Shown here: piece after piece, positions 23,138 through 31,941 of the stretch
Layout of the letters: each line of letters opens with the position of its first letter
Numbering within the stretch: the stretch's first letter is position 1
Assembly: GCA_964396845.1 (NCBI GenBank)
Contig: CAYNGH010000020.1
Span: 1-34,884 of the forward strand
DNA: 34,884 nt
Reading direction: 5' to 3'
Origin: CAYNGH01 sp964396845
GTDB lineage: Bacteria > Vulcanimicrobiota > JAJTBE01 > CAYNGH01
The notes under the pieces: generated by a model
Database searches by the model: none
The model's input: the letters and a program-made list of their open reading frames with translations, nothing else
Told to the model about the DNA's origin: nothing
Program-made: the position numbers and the translations under genes

Positions 23138-23536
23138 ATGGTCGAAGTAATCATCCGACCATACAAAGACAAGAGCGATCTTGACAATATAACGGCAATA
23201 ATGAAGGAAGCCTGGGAATATTATCTTCAGAACCCCGATGAGGAAAGGCTTCGGGAGCTACTTGAATATTACCTGATGGACGAAACCAAGAAGTTTTTTC
23301 TTGCCTTTGAACAGGATCGCCTGGTAGGTGTTGCAGAAACCACTCTGGTGGAGAGTTTCCGTTACCGCGGGGAGGAAGGCCGGCTGGATCTTATTTATGT
23401 TCGCGACAGTGCCTCGAATTATTACGATGTTCACTCCTCCCTGATGAATGCAATACTTGAGTATATGCGGGAAGAAAAAATTGACTTTGTAAGAGTGGAC
23501 ACAACCCTGGAAAACGCCGACGTTCTTTACGTTTAG
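23138..23536 (+). CDS. GNAT-like acetyltransferase, short C-terminus
   Basis: 132 aa from ATG 23138 (AGGG six bases upstream); TTG 23120, behind AAGGG, is an alternative. Earlier in-frame starts fall inside the upstream terminator. The opening VIIRPYKDKSDLDNITAIMKE, then FFLAFEQDRLVGVAE and a following strand-helix (RLDLIYVRDSASNYYDVHS) fit the GNAT fold; the acetyl-CoA loop (usually Q/RxxGxG/A) is poorly conserved. The chain stops at DVLYV, where GNATs normally continue with a 'Y..LGF' strand, so it may be truncated. Substrate unknown. Confidence 0.6.
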   Translation: MVEVIIRPYKDKSDLDNITAIMKEAWEYYLQNPDEERLRELLEYYLMDETKKFFLAFEQDRLVGVAETTLVESFRYRGEEGRLDLIYVRDSASNYYDVHSSLMNAILEYMREEKIDFVRVDTTLENADVLYV

Positions 23537-23571
23537 TTTAATAGCTTCAATATATGCGACAATCAACAAAC

Positions 23572-23724
23572 TGTTAACCCCTTGCCCCGGGATATTATCA
23601 CGCTTAACACATCACATTTTAACCATTAACATTCATTTGTGAACCCCTAATAATAAATATTCATAATGCAGGAATAAAGGCAATAACATTGAATAATCCC
23701 TTAAAAAATACAGGGGTGAACAAT
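23572..23724. promoter_or_regulatory. TTAAC/GTGAAC motif cluster before the coiled-coil gene
   Basis: This 189-bp gap starts with TGTTAACCCCTTGCCCC and ATATTA (copy of 9312), then GCTTAACA, TTTTAACCATTAACA, TGTGAACCCC, and finally GGGGTGAACAATAGTGAAC, whose last GTG is the start codon of the next gene. A repressor binding these sites would cover the start of translation. No clean -35/-10 pair was identified. Confidence 0.4.
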
Positions 23725-23725
23725 A

Positions 23726-24679
23726 GTGAACAACTGGTTAAGCCTGAAAGAAGCCAGCGACATTACCGGCAAGAGCATACCAGCCCTCCGACAGGCTATC
23801 AAGAGGGGTAAACTCTCCGGCAGAAAAATTTCCGGCCCCACCGGGGATATGTGGATGATAGATCCAATAACCCTGGGCCTTGACACCATTGTGCCTACCG
23901 ATGCGCCTGTAAATGACAACCCTGATGAATCCCCCCAATTCCCGGAAAAAACAAACAGCCTTAACACAGCAACAAGAAATTCAGAACATGTGTTCGACAA
24001 AACAATAGAACTTTACGAAAGAATCATAGATGAAAAGAGCCTGCTTAATAATGAGAGGGGTAAACACATTGACACCCTTAACATTCTGTTAGGCGACTTT
24101 CAGCAACGGATAAGGCTTTTGGAAGATGACAAGGAAAATCTGGAAAGCCGTTTCAAAATGCTCCCGGCTCCCCCGGAAACCATCCGGGAAAAATGGCTGG
24201 ACACCCAGCAGAAGCAGGAGATATTCGAAAAGGAACGCAAACAGCTGACAGATCAGATATCCAACATGCAAAATCGGATAAACGAGTTGACGGATCGAAA
24301 TTTAAAGCTCACCGAACTGGGAAGCAACACCAGGGAAGAAATAGAAGCATTGGGAACCAAACTGGAGCAAGCAGAACAGGATATAAAAACATCAGAAAAC
24401 TACACGAAAAAACTTGAAGCAGAAAATGCCGAAGTCCAGGAAAAAAACATTAATCTTCTCCGGGAGATAAAAACCCTCAGGGAAGCTCTAAATAACAGCT
24501 CAGAAACAGCAGAAAAACTCCGGGACAATATGGCCCTCATAACCGGGGAAAAAGAAAAGCTGTCCCAGGAAAAAGAAAACATCCAGAAGGCTCTGCAGGA
24601 ACTGTGGAGAGAAAAAGAAGAGCTGGAAAAACAGATCCGCCTTGAACAGGCAAAACCCTGGTGGAGAAGGCTTCTGTAA
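23726..24679 (+). CDS. HTH and coiled-coil protein
   Basis: 317 aa from GTG 23726, with AGGGGTGA six bases upstream. Residues 2-50 look like an excisionase/MerR-type helix-turn-helix (WLSLKEASDITGKSIPALRQ, then KRGKLSGRKISG). A Pro/Asn-rich linker is followed from about residue 90 by more than 200 residues of heptad-like coiled coil rich in Glu, Lys and Leu (ENLESRFKML, EKLSQEKENIQKALQELWRE), ending with the basic WWRRLL. A DNA-binding head on a long coiled coil resembles the plan of KfrA-type and some chromosome-organising proteins (analogy only). The motif cluster across its start suggests self-regulation. Confidence 0.65.
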   Translation: MNNWLSLKEASDITGKSIPALRQAIKRGKLSGRKISGPTGDMWMIDPITLGLDTIVPTDAPVNDNPDESPQFPEKTNSLNTATRNSEHVFDKTIELYERIIDEKSLLNNERGKHIDTLNILLGDFQQRIRLLEDDKENLESRFKMLPAPPETIREKWLDTQQKQEIFEKERKQLTDQISNMQNRINELTDRNLKLTELGSNTREEIEALGTKLEQAEQDIKTSENYTKKLEAENAEVQEKNINLLREIKTLREALNNSSETAEKLRDNMALITGEKEKLSQEKENIQKALQELWREKEELEKQIRLEQAKPWWRRLL

Positions 24680-24691
24680 AATCCATGAACC

Positions 24692-24735
24692 ACACAAGAT
24701 ATGGTTTCCCGTGAAACATTTGTGTAATTTTTCAA
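24692..24735 (+). terminator. possible terminator
   Basis: ACACAA (24692-24697) pairs with TTGTGT (24720-24725) and encloses GTTTC/GAAAC; AATTTTT follows. The internal loops make it only moderately convincing. Confidence 0.45.
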
Positions 24736-24875
24736 TTTTTGACATATTATTAACTACTCATCAAGACCACATAACCAACAGTAAGGTGCATCAGAGGTAT
24801 TATTCTAACTTCAGCGAAAGTTCTCACAGAGAATGAGTCCCCATCGGGATTATTGCGAGCAGATGCCAGCCTGAA

Positions 24876-26327
24876 ATGTCAAATCTTCAACGTTTTTTTA
24901 GAAACTTCATATCCCTGGGGTTTGTAAACATAGTCAGCCGCCTTCTTATGGGGCTTGCGTTAATACACCTGATGCAGGTCCTGGGGCCGGGTACTTTTGG
25001 AATCCTCAGCTATGCCCAGGCCACTACTGTCTATGTGATAATCATATCAGTCATGGGAATTGACAGAGCCGGCATCCGGGATTTGGCCTCGGGAAAGATA
25101 GACGCCGGCAGGGTTTTCTCCGGGGTAATTATAGTGAAGTTTTTTCAAGCCATTGTTGCTTACGGACTTTTACTTATTTTTCTCTGTTTATCCCGGAACA
25201 GTTTCAATTCCAAATATCTGGCAATCTTTTTGGGCTTCATGGGGTTTGCCCAGATTCTCCTGCTGGAATGGTACTTCCAGAGTGCAGAAAAGATGCATCT
25301 GGTAGCCTTATACCGCCTGATTGTGGCAGTTTTACACGCCGGCGGAATATACCTGTTCATCAAAGAAAGCTCGCAAATATTTCTGTTCCCTGGCATCCAG
25401 CTCATCGCCACTGCCACAGGGATTATTTTCCTGGCAATTATTCTGGACAAACCCATCAGGCAGTTAAAGGTTGTCATAGACTGGGAATTTATGAAAAGAT
25501 TATTCCGGGAATCCCTGGTCATCGGAATGTCTTTTGTTATGCTTCTGCTGTTATACAATTTTGACATCATCATTCTGGGGCTTTATCACAGTGAAGAGGT
25601 GGTGGGATACTACGGCGTAGCATACAAGCTGTTCACTTTCATCACCCTGCCCCTGACGGTATTCTTCGAAGCTCTGTTTCCGGTTCTTGTAAAAATGTTC
25701 AACAAGTCTATTGAACAGCTGAAAACAGTCGTGGGATACATCGACAAGCTGGCCCCGGCAGTTGTTTATCCCCTGATCATAAGCTGTTATTTTGCTGCCC
25801 CCTTTGTTATCGGCTTCTTTCTGGGGGAAAGATACATGCCCGCGGTTTTGCCTTTTCGAATTCTCCTGATTTCAGCCCTGGTGTCATTTCTCAACTATAT
25901 CAACTCCAACGGCCTCATTGCCGTCAACAGAGAGAAGATGTATTTCTGGAGCCTCTTTCTTGCAGGGGTCAGCAATGTCATCTTGAATTTTATCTTCGTG
26001 CCGGTCCATGGGGCCCTTGGGGCAGTGGCAACCACCGCCACCGCTGAAATTCTGGGAGCCGGCTTTGCATATATATCCTTTCGAAAATCCATCGGCAACC
26101 AGTCCATGTTCCCCTGGCATAAAAAGCCCTTAACGGCATCGGTTTTAATGATCATATGCATCTTGGCACTGCCTGCGGGGGTTAACATTATTATCAGGAT
26201 TATTCTGGGGTTTGTACTATATGCCATGGCCCTGGGTCTTATGAAATATATCACCGGCCAGGATATCAGGATGCTGGTGAAGGTTCATCCCTGGCTGGAC
26301 AGCATCGCATCCAGACACATCCGATAA
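24876..26327 (+). CDS. polysaccharide flippase, Wzx/MATE-like
   Basis: 483 aa, almost entirely hydrophobic with about 12-14 predicted membrane helices. The start, FFRNFISLGFVNIVSRLL followed by GPGTFGILSYAQA, is the classic N-terminus of the polysaccharide biosynthesis (RfbX/Wzx) family, which flips lipid-linked sugar units across the inner membrane. The central MYFWSLFLAGVSNVILNFIF and the C-terminal helices fit the same family. ATG 24876 has no strong Shine-Dalgarno. The methyltransferase gene follows 45 bp later. No glycosyltransferase genes are in the window, so the sugar cannot be guessed. Confidence 0.9.
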   Translation: MSNLQRFFRNFISLGFVNIVSRLLMGLALIHLMQVLGPGTFGILSYAQATTVYVIIISVMGIDRAGIRDLASGKIDAGRVFSGVIIVKFFQAIVAYGLLLIFLCLSRNSFNSKYLAIFLGFMGFAQILLLEWYFQSAEKMHLVALYRLIVAVLHAGGIYLFIKESSQIFLFPGIQLIATATGIIFLAIILDKPIRQLKVVIDWEFMKRLFRESLVIGMSFVMLLLLYNFDIIILGLYHSEEVVGYYGVAYKLFTFITLPLTVFFEALFPVLVKMFNKSIEQLKTVVGYIDKLAPAVVYPLIISCYFAAPFVIGFFLGERYMPAVLPFRILLISALVSFLNYINSNGLIAVNREKMYFWSLFLAGVSNVILNFIFVPVHGALGAVATTATAEILGAGFAYISFRKSIGNQSMFPWHKKPLTASVLMIICILALPAGVNIIIRIILGFVLYAMALGLMKYITGQDIRMLVKVHPWLDSIASRHIR

Positions 26328-26372
26328 TATAGGGCCGGGCCGGCAAAAATTTCTTTCAGGAGGTATCGGGTT

Positions 26373-27029
26373 TTGTGCAATACCACCGGTGCAATTTTTT
26401 GCGCCAGAGTCATGATTCCCATGGATGTCAGGGGGAAAAAGGTTCTCGATGTGGGATCCAGAGATGTTGACGGCAGTATCAGGCTTGTCATTGAAGCCCT
26501 AAAGCCGGCGGAATATGTCGGGACGGATATTGCCGGGGGCAATGGAGTTGACGTGATTTGCGATGCAGAAGATATTCTGGATAAATTCGGCCCCGAGAGC
26601 TTTGACATTGTCATATCCACCGAGGTGATAGAGCATGTCAGAAACTGGAAGAAAGTCGTATCCAACTTGAAACAGGCGACCCGCAGAGGCGGACTTCTGC
26701 TTATAACCACAAGATCCATCGGTTTTCCGTTTCATGGATTTCCCAACGATTACTGGAGATATCAGGTGGAAGATATGGAAAAAATCTTCTCGGATTTTAA
26801 TATACTTGAGATTGAAAGCGATTCCCTGGGGCCGGGGGTTTTTATGCTGGCGGAAAAACCAGAGGATTTCCAGGAAAAGGATCTGTCGGATTACCGCCTT
26901 CATGCCCTGGCTCATGGGGAAAAGGTTCTGGAATTAAATGAATCCAGGGTCAGGAAGTTTTTAAAAATCAAGCTGTTCATGGAAAGAATAAAACACCTGG
27001 GTGTGAAGGTGGCAAGGAAAATGTGTTGA
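26373..27029 (+). CDS. class I SAM-dependent methyltransferase
   Basis: 218 aa from TTG 26373, nine bases after AGGAGG. Motif I is KVLDVGSRDVDG (about 23-34); the acidic ribose-binding residue follows in YVGTDIAGG; CDAEDI and FDIVISTEVIEHV complete the Methyltransf_11/25 pattern. LLLITTRSIGFPFHGFPNDY resembles methyltransferases found in surface-polysaccharide gene clusters, which agrees with the flippase gene 45 bp upstream. The acceptor, perhaps a sugar, is not identifiable. A weak terminator follows. Confidence 0.85.
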   Translation: MCNTTGAIFCARVMIPMDVRGKKVLDVGSRDVDGSIRLVIEALKPAEYVGTDIAGGNGVDVICDAEDILDKFGPESFDIVISTEVIEHVRNWKKVVSNLKQATRRGGLLLITTRSIGFPFHGFPNDYWRYQVEDMEKIFSDFNILEIESDSLGPGVFMLAEKPEDFQEKDLSDYRLHALAHGEKVLELNESRVRKFLKIKLFMERIKHLGVKVARKMC

Positions 27030-27033
27030 TTTT

Positions 27034-27064
27034 AGCAGGTTAGCACGCCCCCTGCTGTTTGTTT
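27034..27064 (+). terminator. weak terminator
   Basis: AGCAGG (27034-27039) pairs with CCTGCT (27051-27056), loop of 11, followed by GTTTGTTT. It is four bases past the methyltransferase stop. Confidence 0.45.
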
Positions 27065-27069
27065 CGAGA

Positions 27070-27098
27070 ATGTTAATATGATTAGGATAAATTAACAT
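27070..27098. promoter_or_regulatory. inverted repeat, likely operator
   Basis: ATGTTAAT (27070-27077) and ATTAACAT (27091-27098) are perfect inverted copies with a 13-base spacer. The half-site is the same GTTAA-type motif seen in the gaps at 9312, 10240 and 23572. It lies 140 bp upstream of the small gene at 27237. Confidence 0.45.
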
Positions 27099-27236
27099 AA
27101 TAATCCAGAAACGTTAAGTGATTCAGGGTCATCTCAGGTAATAAAATATGATGAACAAGGATGAGTAACAGGATATTGACCAGACAGGTAGAAGGGTCAA
27201 TAATCCGGTACACACTCAACAAAGGAGCAACAGAAG

Positions 27237-27545
27237 ATGATACTGTCACTGCATCGGCGCTTCCCTGACGGAGATCACTGGGAGATTGACCCGACCCCCA
27301 TAGGTTCAATCACCATGGAGCAGGGCCAGGTAAAACTGGACATGAGGGAAAGCCCAGTCAAAGCACAAATTCAGAGCATCCTTTCAAGACCGATTACTTA
27401 TCTTGGCGGATTGTTTGATGATGACGCGGAAGATACCGTTCTGAGGGTAATCGACCGGGACTCCGGCGACTACAACAAAGCTCTCATCTACGAACTGCGC
27501 CGTTTCGGAATCGAAGCCAGGGAAAGAATCCCCGCCGGGGTCTGA
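27237..27545 (+). CDS. small hypothetical protein
   Basis: 102 aa; ATG 27237 has AAAGGAG nine bases upstream and a good terminator follows 33 bases after the stop. No signal peptide or membrane segment. The sequence is mixed alpha/beta (RRFPDGDHWEIDPTPIGSIT at the start, then a helical, charged C-terminus ALIYELRRFGIEARER). I do not recognise the family. It is likely a soluble cytoplasmic protein expressed as a single gene. Confidence 0.65.
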   Translation: MILSLHRRFPDGDHWEIDPTPIGSITMEQGQVKLDMRESPVKAQIQSILSRPITYLGGLFDDDAEDTVLRVIDRDSGDYNKALIYELRRFGIEARERIPAGV

Positions 27546-27578
27546 ATCGGGACAAGTTATAACGATGTTTCACATGGC

Positions 27579-27610
27579 AAAGTCCCCAGGGGGGGCTTTT
27601 TGTTTTTTTC
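27579..27610 (+). terminator. rho-independent terminator
   Basis: AAAGTCCCC (27579-27587) pairs with GGGGGCTTT (27591-27599) with one T-G pair and a three-base AGG loop, followed by TTGTTTTTTT. It ends the small gene at 27237 and lies just before the propeller lipoprotein gene. Confidence 0.85.
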
Positions 27611-27629
27611 AGAGAGTCAGGCCATTGTC

Positions 27630-28784
27630 ATGAAAAGAATCAGGCTGATATTATTACTGCTGATGCTGACAGCCTTGATATGGTGGCCCCAGGGTTGCAG
27701 ACCCGGGGAGCCGGATCCCCCTTCTATTTCTCCATCGCCGGTTTTCAGGGATCCGGCCCGGTGGAATACATTCTGCGGAAATTTTAACCGCACCGGCACA
27801 ACCACCGCCACAGGCCCAAAGGAAGGCAGACTGGAATGGAAACTCCATTTAAATCGGGCAGTTCGATCCTCGCCGGTGGTGGACTCCCAGGGCCGGGTTT
27901 TTATCGGTTCCGATGACGGCGGGATTTACTGCATTTCCCCCGGGGGTGAGATTTTATGGCGTTTTGCCACCGGGGACAAGGTATTCTCAACCCCGGCGGT
28001 GTCAGAAAATCGCATATATGTGGGGAGCGACGACGGCCATTTGTACTGCCTGAATTATGCCGGAGAAGTCATCTGGAAATACCGGGCCGATGGATTTATC
28101 GGTTCATCACCCGCGGTGGACTCCGGGGGTATGATATACTTCGGCTCAGGGGATGGGCATATATATTGCCTTGATGGGGATGGCAAACTTGTCTGGCGTT
28201 ATAAAACCGGCGACTGGGTATGGTCTTCCCCGGCTCTGACTGGTGATGGGGGGATTGTTATCGGTTCCGACGACGGTTATATATATCGGCTGAGCAACTC
28301 CGGCGAACTTCTTTGGAAGGTAAAAACAGGATACTCAGTGATGTCAACCCCGGCGGTTTCTCCCCAGGGCATCATATATTGCGGTTCTGACGACGGCAAG
28401 CTTTATGCCCTGAAGCCCTCGGGAGAAATCCTCTGGAAATTTGACGGCGGTTACCAGGCAGGCTCATCACCGGCAGTCACCGCCGACGGCACCATACTAT
28501 TCGGCACCGAGGGAGGGAAATTTCTGGCGGTGGATCCCAACGGAGTGATGCAATGGGCCTTCTCTGCCGGGTATGATGTGTTCTCGTCACCAGCGGTGGA
28601 CGGAGAAGGAAAAATATATTTCGGGTCCGCCAGCAGGTATCTCTACTGCATCGACAGGCAGGGGACCCTCCTCTGGAGATACAGGACCAATGATGTGATT
28701 CTGTCTTCCCCCTGCATAGCTCCCGACGGCAGTCTTTATTTTGCATCCACAGATGAGCACCTCTACAAAATCTCCCAGGATTGA
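27630..28784 (+). CDS. PQQ-like beta-propeller lipoprotein
   Basis: 384 aa from ATG 27630. Residues 1-23 form a lipoprotein signal (KRIRLILLLLMLTALIWW, lipobox PQGC). About eight blades of the PQQ/YVTN type follow, each with the rhythm SSPAVDSxGxIYFGSxDGxLYCL and a closing GELLWK-like strand, so the protein folds into an eight-bladed propeller with high repeat similarity. Such proteins (BamB is the best-known relative) act as binding platforms in the envelope; bound cofactor is not implied. The frame is open upstream to 27600, but that start would be inside the terminator tail. The ribosome-binding site is weak. Confidence 0.88.
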   Translation: MKRIRLILLLLMLTALIWWPQGCRPGEPDPPSISPSPVFRDPARWNTFCGNFNRTGTTTATGPKEGRLEWKLHLNRAVRSSPVVDSQGRVFIGSDDGGIYCISPGGEILWRFATGDKVFSTPAVSENRIYVGSDDGHLYCLNYAGEVIWKYRADGFIGSSPAVDSGGMIYFGSGDGHIYCLDGDGKLVWRYKTGDWVWSSPALTGDGGIVIGSDDGYIYRLSNSGELLWKVKTGYSVMSTPAVSPQGIIYCGSDDGKLYALKPSGEILWKFDGGYQAGSSPAVTADGTILFGTEGGKFLAVDPNGVMQWAFSAGYDVFSSPAVDGEGKIYFGSASRYLYCIDRQGTLLWRYRTNDVILSSPCIAPDGSLYFASTDEHLYKISQD

Positions 28785-28900
28785 TAAACTTGACAGACAG
28801 GAAAATCCCTTGACCGGCCCTATCTGTTCCCGGTCTGCCGACGGCCCTAATTTTTATTCAGGTTCAGTCCTGGAGATCCATCCCCCCCCGGCTCATCTGT

Positions 28901-30403
28901 TCATTCCCTGAACTCCTCAAGTATTATTTCCTCCACGGGGTATCCGAGGTTTTCCAAGGGTTCATCGAAGTTATCCACATCCCCTACTATGATGATGGTC
29001 ATTTTATCGGGTTGGATATATTTCTCGGCAACCCGGAGAACATCATCGGCAGTCACCGAGGCATACCCCTGAAGGCATCCCTGGTAATAATCCATGGGAA
29101 GATCGTAGTATTCCAGCATCATCAGTCTTGCTGTCCGGGAAAGGGGATCCTGAAACTTGAACAGGAAGCTGTTAGTCAGGGCATCTTTGGCGGCATCAAG
29201 CCGTTCTCTGCTGACTTTTTTTGTGCGGATCTCCCCGATGGTATCCATCATCAGCTTTGTTGCCCGGATTGTGGCATCGGTGCGGGTGGAGCTTACGGCT
29301 CCCATGGTGCCAATTTCATCCCCTTCGGTATTAAAATAGGATCCCACCGAGTATGCCAGCCCTGCATCGGATCGAACTCTTTCCACCAGCAAACTCCCGA
29401 AACCCCCGCTTCCCAGGATGTAATCCATGACTTCGATGGCGTAGCGGTCGGGGTTGTTTCTTCTCACTCCCAGGTGTCCCATCCGTATGTATGACTGGCT
29501 TATGTTCTTGCGGGCAAAGAACACACCGGGATAAAACTGAAACTCCACCTTCTGGAGCCGTTGGGGAAATTTTTCTTTTTTGGGCCACTGAGCAAAATGC
29601 CTGTTGAACAGGGCAATCATCTCATCCCGGTCAAAATCCCCCACCACCGCGAACATCATATTGTCAGGATGGTAAAACCGCTGATGCCATTCAATTAAAT
29701 CCTGGCGGGTGATGGATTTGACAAACTCCCAGTCATGCTCCCAGCTGTAAGAATAATCGGGATAAAGCCGGGAGTAAAACTCCAGCTGTCCGATGTTGGA
29801 GGCCTGTTCATTTCGCCGTATGAGGGCCAGTTTGATCTGGCTTCTGGCCAGTTCAATCTCCCTTTCATTGAAGGCAGGCTCCCGGAGGACCCTGGCCATC
29901 AGTTCAAAGGCAGGTTCAAGCTGGCTCGATATGACATTCAGATGAATGTTTCCTGTTTCCGTGTCGATGGAGGTTTCCAGGGACGCGGCCATAAAATCCA
30001 GTTTTTCGTTCAACTGATCCGGCGAAAGACCCTTTGTACCACCGGTTCGCATCACCGACCCGGTGATCTCCGCCACTCCGAAGTAATCTCTGCTTTCATA
30101 GGCGGAGCCGGTGCGAATGATTCCCACAATATCCACCTGAGGGGACGAATGATCCTCCTTCAGATATAGAATCATCCCGTTATCCAGCACCAGCCGTTCA
30201 ACATCCACCCCCACTTCGGGCACCTTGAAATCCAGGGGAGGAAACTTCATGGACTGGACTTTTTCAAGGCCCAAAGATGGCGGTTTGTCCCGATCCTGGG
30301 GGGACATGGATTCCCCGGCTACTGACGCAACGCAGGGTTGAACAAGTATTGTCAGGATAATCAATGCCAGAATGATTCTGCGAAGCTGTATCTTCATGTT
30401 CAT
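28901..30403 (-). CDS. M16 peptidase-like protein lacking the zinc site
   Basis: 500 aa with a signal peptide (about 1-27). It has both M16 halves, including the C-terminal R/Y-type region (RSDAGLAYSVGSYF). In the position of HxxEH it reads VAEITGS, with E112, G115 and S116 replacing His, Glu and His, so it cannot bind zinc. Non-catalytic M16 subunits pair with active ones in mitochondrial processing peptidase and in bacterial two-gene M16 sets. It overlaps the active M16 gene by ATGA (30400-30403), with GGGAGG in front, which points to coupled synthesis of a heterodimer working in the periplasm. Confidence 0.9.
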   Translation of the reverse strand: MNMKIQLRRIILALIILTILVQPCVASVAGESMSPQDRDKPPSLGLEKVQSMKFPPLDFKVPEVGVDVERLVLDNGMILYLKEDHSSPQVDIVGIIRTGSAYESRDYFGVAEITGSVMRTGGTKGLSPDQLNEKLDFMAASLETSIDTETGNIHLNVISSQLEPAFELMARVLREPAFNEREIELARSQIKLALIRRNEQASNIGQLEFYSRLYPDYSYSWEHDWEFVKSITRQDLIEWHQRFYHPDNMMFAVVGDFDRDEMIALFNRHFAQWPKKEKFPQRLQKVEFQFYPGVFFARKNISQSYIRMGHLGVRRNNPDRYAIEVMDYILGSGGFGSLLVERVRSDAGLAYSVGSYFNTEGDEIGTMGAVSSTRTDATIRATKLMMDTIGEIRTKKVSRERLDAAKDALTNSFLFKFQDPLSRTARLMMLEYYDLPMDYYQGCLQGYASVTADDVLRVAEKYIQPDKMTIIIVGDVDNFDEPLENLGYPVEEIILEEFRE

Positions 30404-31941
30404 TTACCTCCCTTTTCCGGGTCTGCCCCGGCAGGATCTGCAGGTTTTTTGGATTCGGGAACCAGAGTCACCACAGTGCGTCTTTCCCGGGTGAAGTATT
30501 TATTTGCCACCCTTTGAATATCTTCAGGGGTTACTTTGTTCAGGCGGGCCCTGGTGTCGAATCTCCTCCAGTCCCCTTTTATTAGATATGCATGGGCCAG
30601 GGAATGGGCCAGGGAAAAACGGGTGGTGAGGGTGTCCAGGTAATCCTTTTCAATCCAGTTTTTTGCCTTCTGGAGTTCCCTTTGGGTAACAGGTTCGGTT
30701 TTGAAGCGATCCAGCTCCTGATATATGGCCTCTTCCAGATCCCCGGCGGTGTTGGGTTCCCGGGGTATGGCCGAGATGTAAAAAAGATTTGCATAATTCA
30801 TGGTCCAGTTCCAGCCCGTCACAGAATATGCTATCTCCTCTTCCACAAGATTCCGGTAAAACCGGCTGGTTCTTCCTTTAGAAACCAGATATGAAATCAC
30901 ATCCAGGGCGTCTTCATCGGGATGTCCCGGTGTCGGCCCCTGAAAACCTATGGTCAGGCGAGGTTGTGATGCTTCAAACATAAGCTCAGCCCGACGTTCA
31001 CCCCGGCGTTCCGGCTCCCGGGTAAACACCGGCGGAGGATCTGCCTGCCGGGGAATATCCCCGAAGTAACCATCCACCATCTTCCGGGCCGACTCAAAAT
31101 CCACATCTCCCACCAGCACAAGGGCCGTGTTGTTGGGAGCGTAATACTGCCTCAAAAAATCCATCACTCTGTTACGGCGCATCGACTGGATGTCTGATTC
31201 CCATCCAAGAACATGATGGCCATAGGGGGAGGCGTGAAACATATTGGACACAAAATTGTAAAACAGAAAATAACCAGGGTTGTTGGCGTACATTCGATAC
31301 TCTTCGTGGACAACATCCCGTTCAGAATAAAACTCCCGGAAGACCGGTTCTTTCATCCGCTGGGATTCCAGGTATGCCCAAATCTCCAGCCGGTTGGAAG
31401 GCAGGCTCAGGTAATAATCGGTGCTGTCAAACCCCGTGGATGCATTAAGACCCCTGGCGCCATGGGTGTTGTATATATAATCGATCTCGTTCTTGCGGAT
31501 ATATTTTCGTTGTTTCTCCTGTTGCTTCTTCACTTCTTCCCACAGGCGGTCAATCTTATCCTGATCCATCTCTTGATAATCATTCAACCCCTTGGCCCGT
31601 TCCCGATCAATCTCATCCATAAGCCCATCGATTTCCTCCATGATGGGGACTTCCGCTTCATAATTCCAGGTGCCGACTTCCCGGGTTCCCTTGAACATCA
31701 TATGTTCCAGCAGGTGGGCTGTACCGGTGATGCCTGCATGTTCATTGACAGACCCCACCCGGTGATACCGGTAGCAAAGCACCGTAGGCCACTGCCGGTC
31801 TTCCACCACCATCAGCACCAGCCCGTTGGGGTATTCATGAACCCGGACATCGGGGGTATAATCCCGGGCCAAGGCGGAAACTGTCAAAAAACACAATAAC
31901 AGCACAAGCCCCGCCAGGATCCTGTTGTGGATTTTTTTCAT
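30400..31941 (-). CDS. M16 zinc metallopeptidase, exported
   Basis: 513 aa with a signal peptide (about 1-25, ending SALA). The inverted zinc motif is intact: H76-L-L-E79-H80 in TAHLLEHMMFKGT. The distal glutamate is E213 or E214 in RDVVHEEYRMY. Between them is an insertion of charged helix (about 100-160) seen in some bacterial members. The C-terminal half carries the usual non-catalytic domain (GRTSRFYRNLVEEEIAYSV). It should degrade peptides in the periplasm. ATG 31941 has GGGGAGG upstream. The inactive partner gene follows with a 4-base overlap. Confidence 0.93.
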   Translation of the reverse strand: MKKIHNRILAGLVLLLCFLTVSALARDYTPDVRVHEYPNGLVLMVVEDRQWPTVLCYRYHRVGSVNEHAGITGTAHLLEHMMFKGTREVGTWNYEAEVPIMEEIDGLMDEIDRERAKGLNDYQEMDQDKIDRLWEEVKKQQEKQRKYIRKNEIDYIYNTHGARGLNASTGFDSTDYYLSLPSNRLEIWAYLESQRMKEPVFREFYSERDVVHEEYRMYANNPGYFLFYNFVSNMFHASPYGHHVLGWESDIQSMRRNRVMDFLRQYYAPNNTALVLVGDVDFESARKMVDGYFGDIPRQADPPPVFTREPERRGERRAELMFEASQPRLTIGFQGPTPGHPDEDALDVISYLVSKGRTSRFYRNLVEEEIAYSVTGWNWTMNYANLFYISAIPREPNTAGDLEEAIYQELDRFKTEPVTQRELQKAKNWIEKDYLDTLTTRFSLAHSLAHAYLIKGDWRRFDTRARLNKVTPEDIQRVANKYFTRERRTVVTLVPESKKPADPAGADPEKGGK

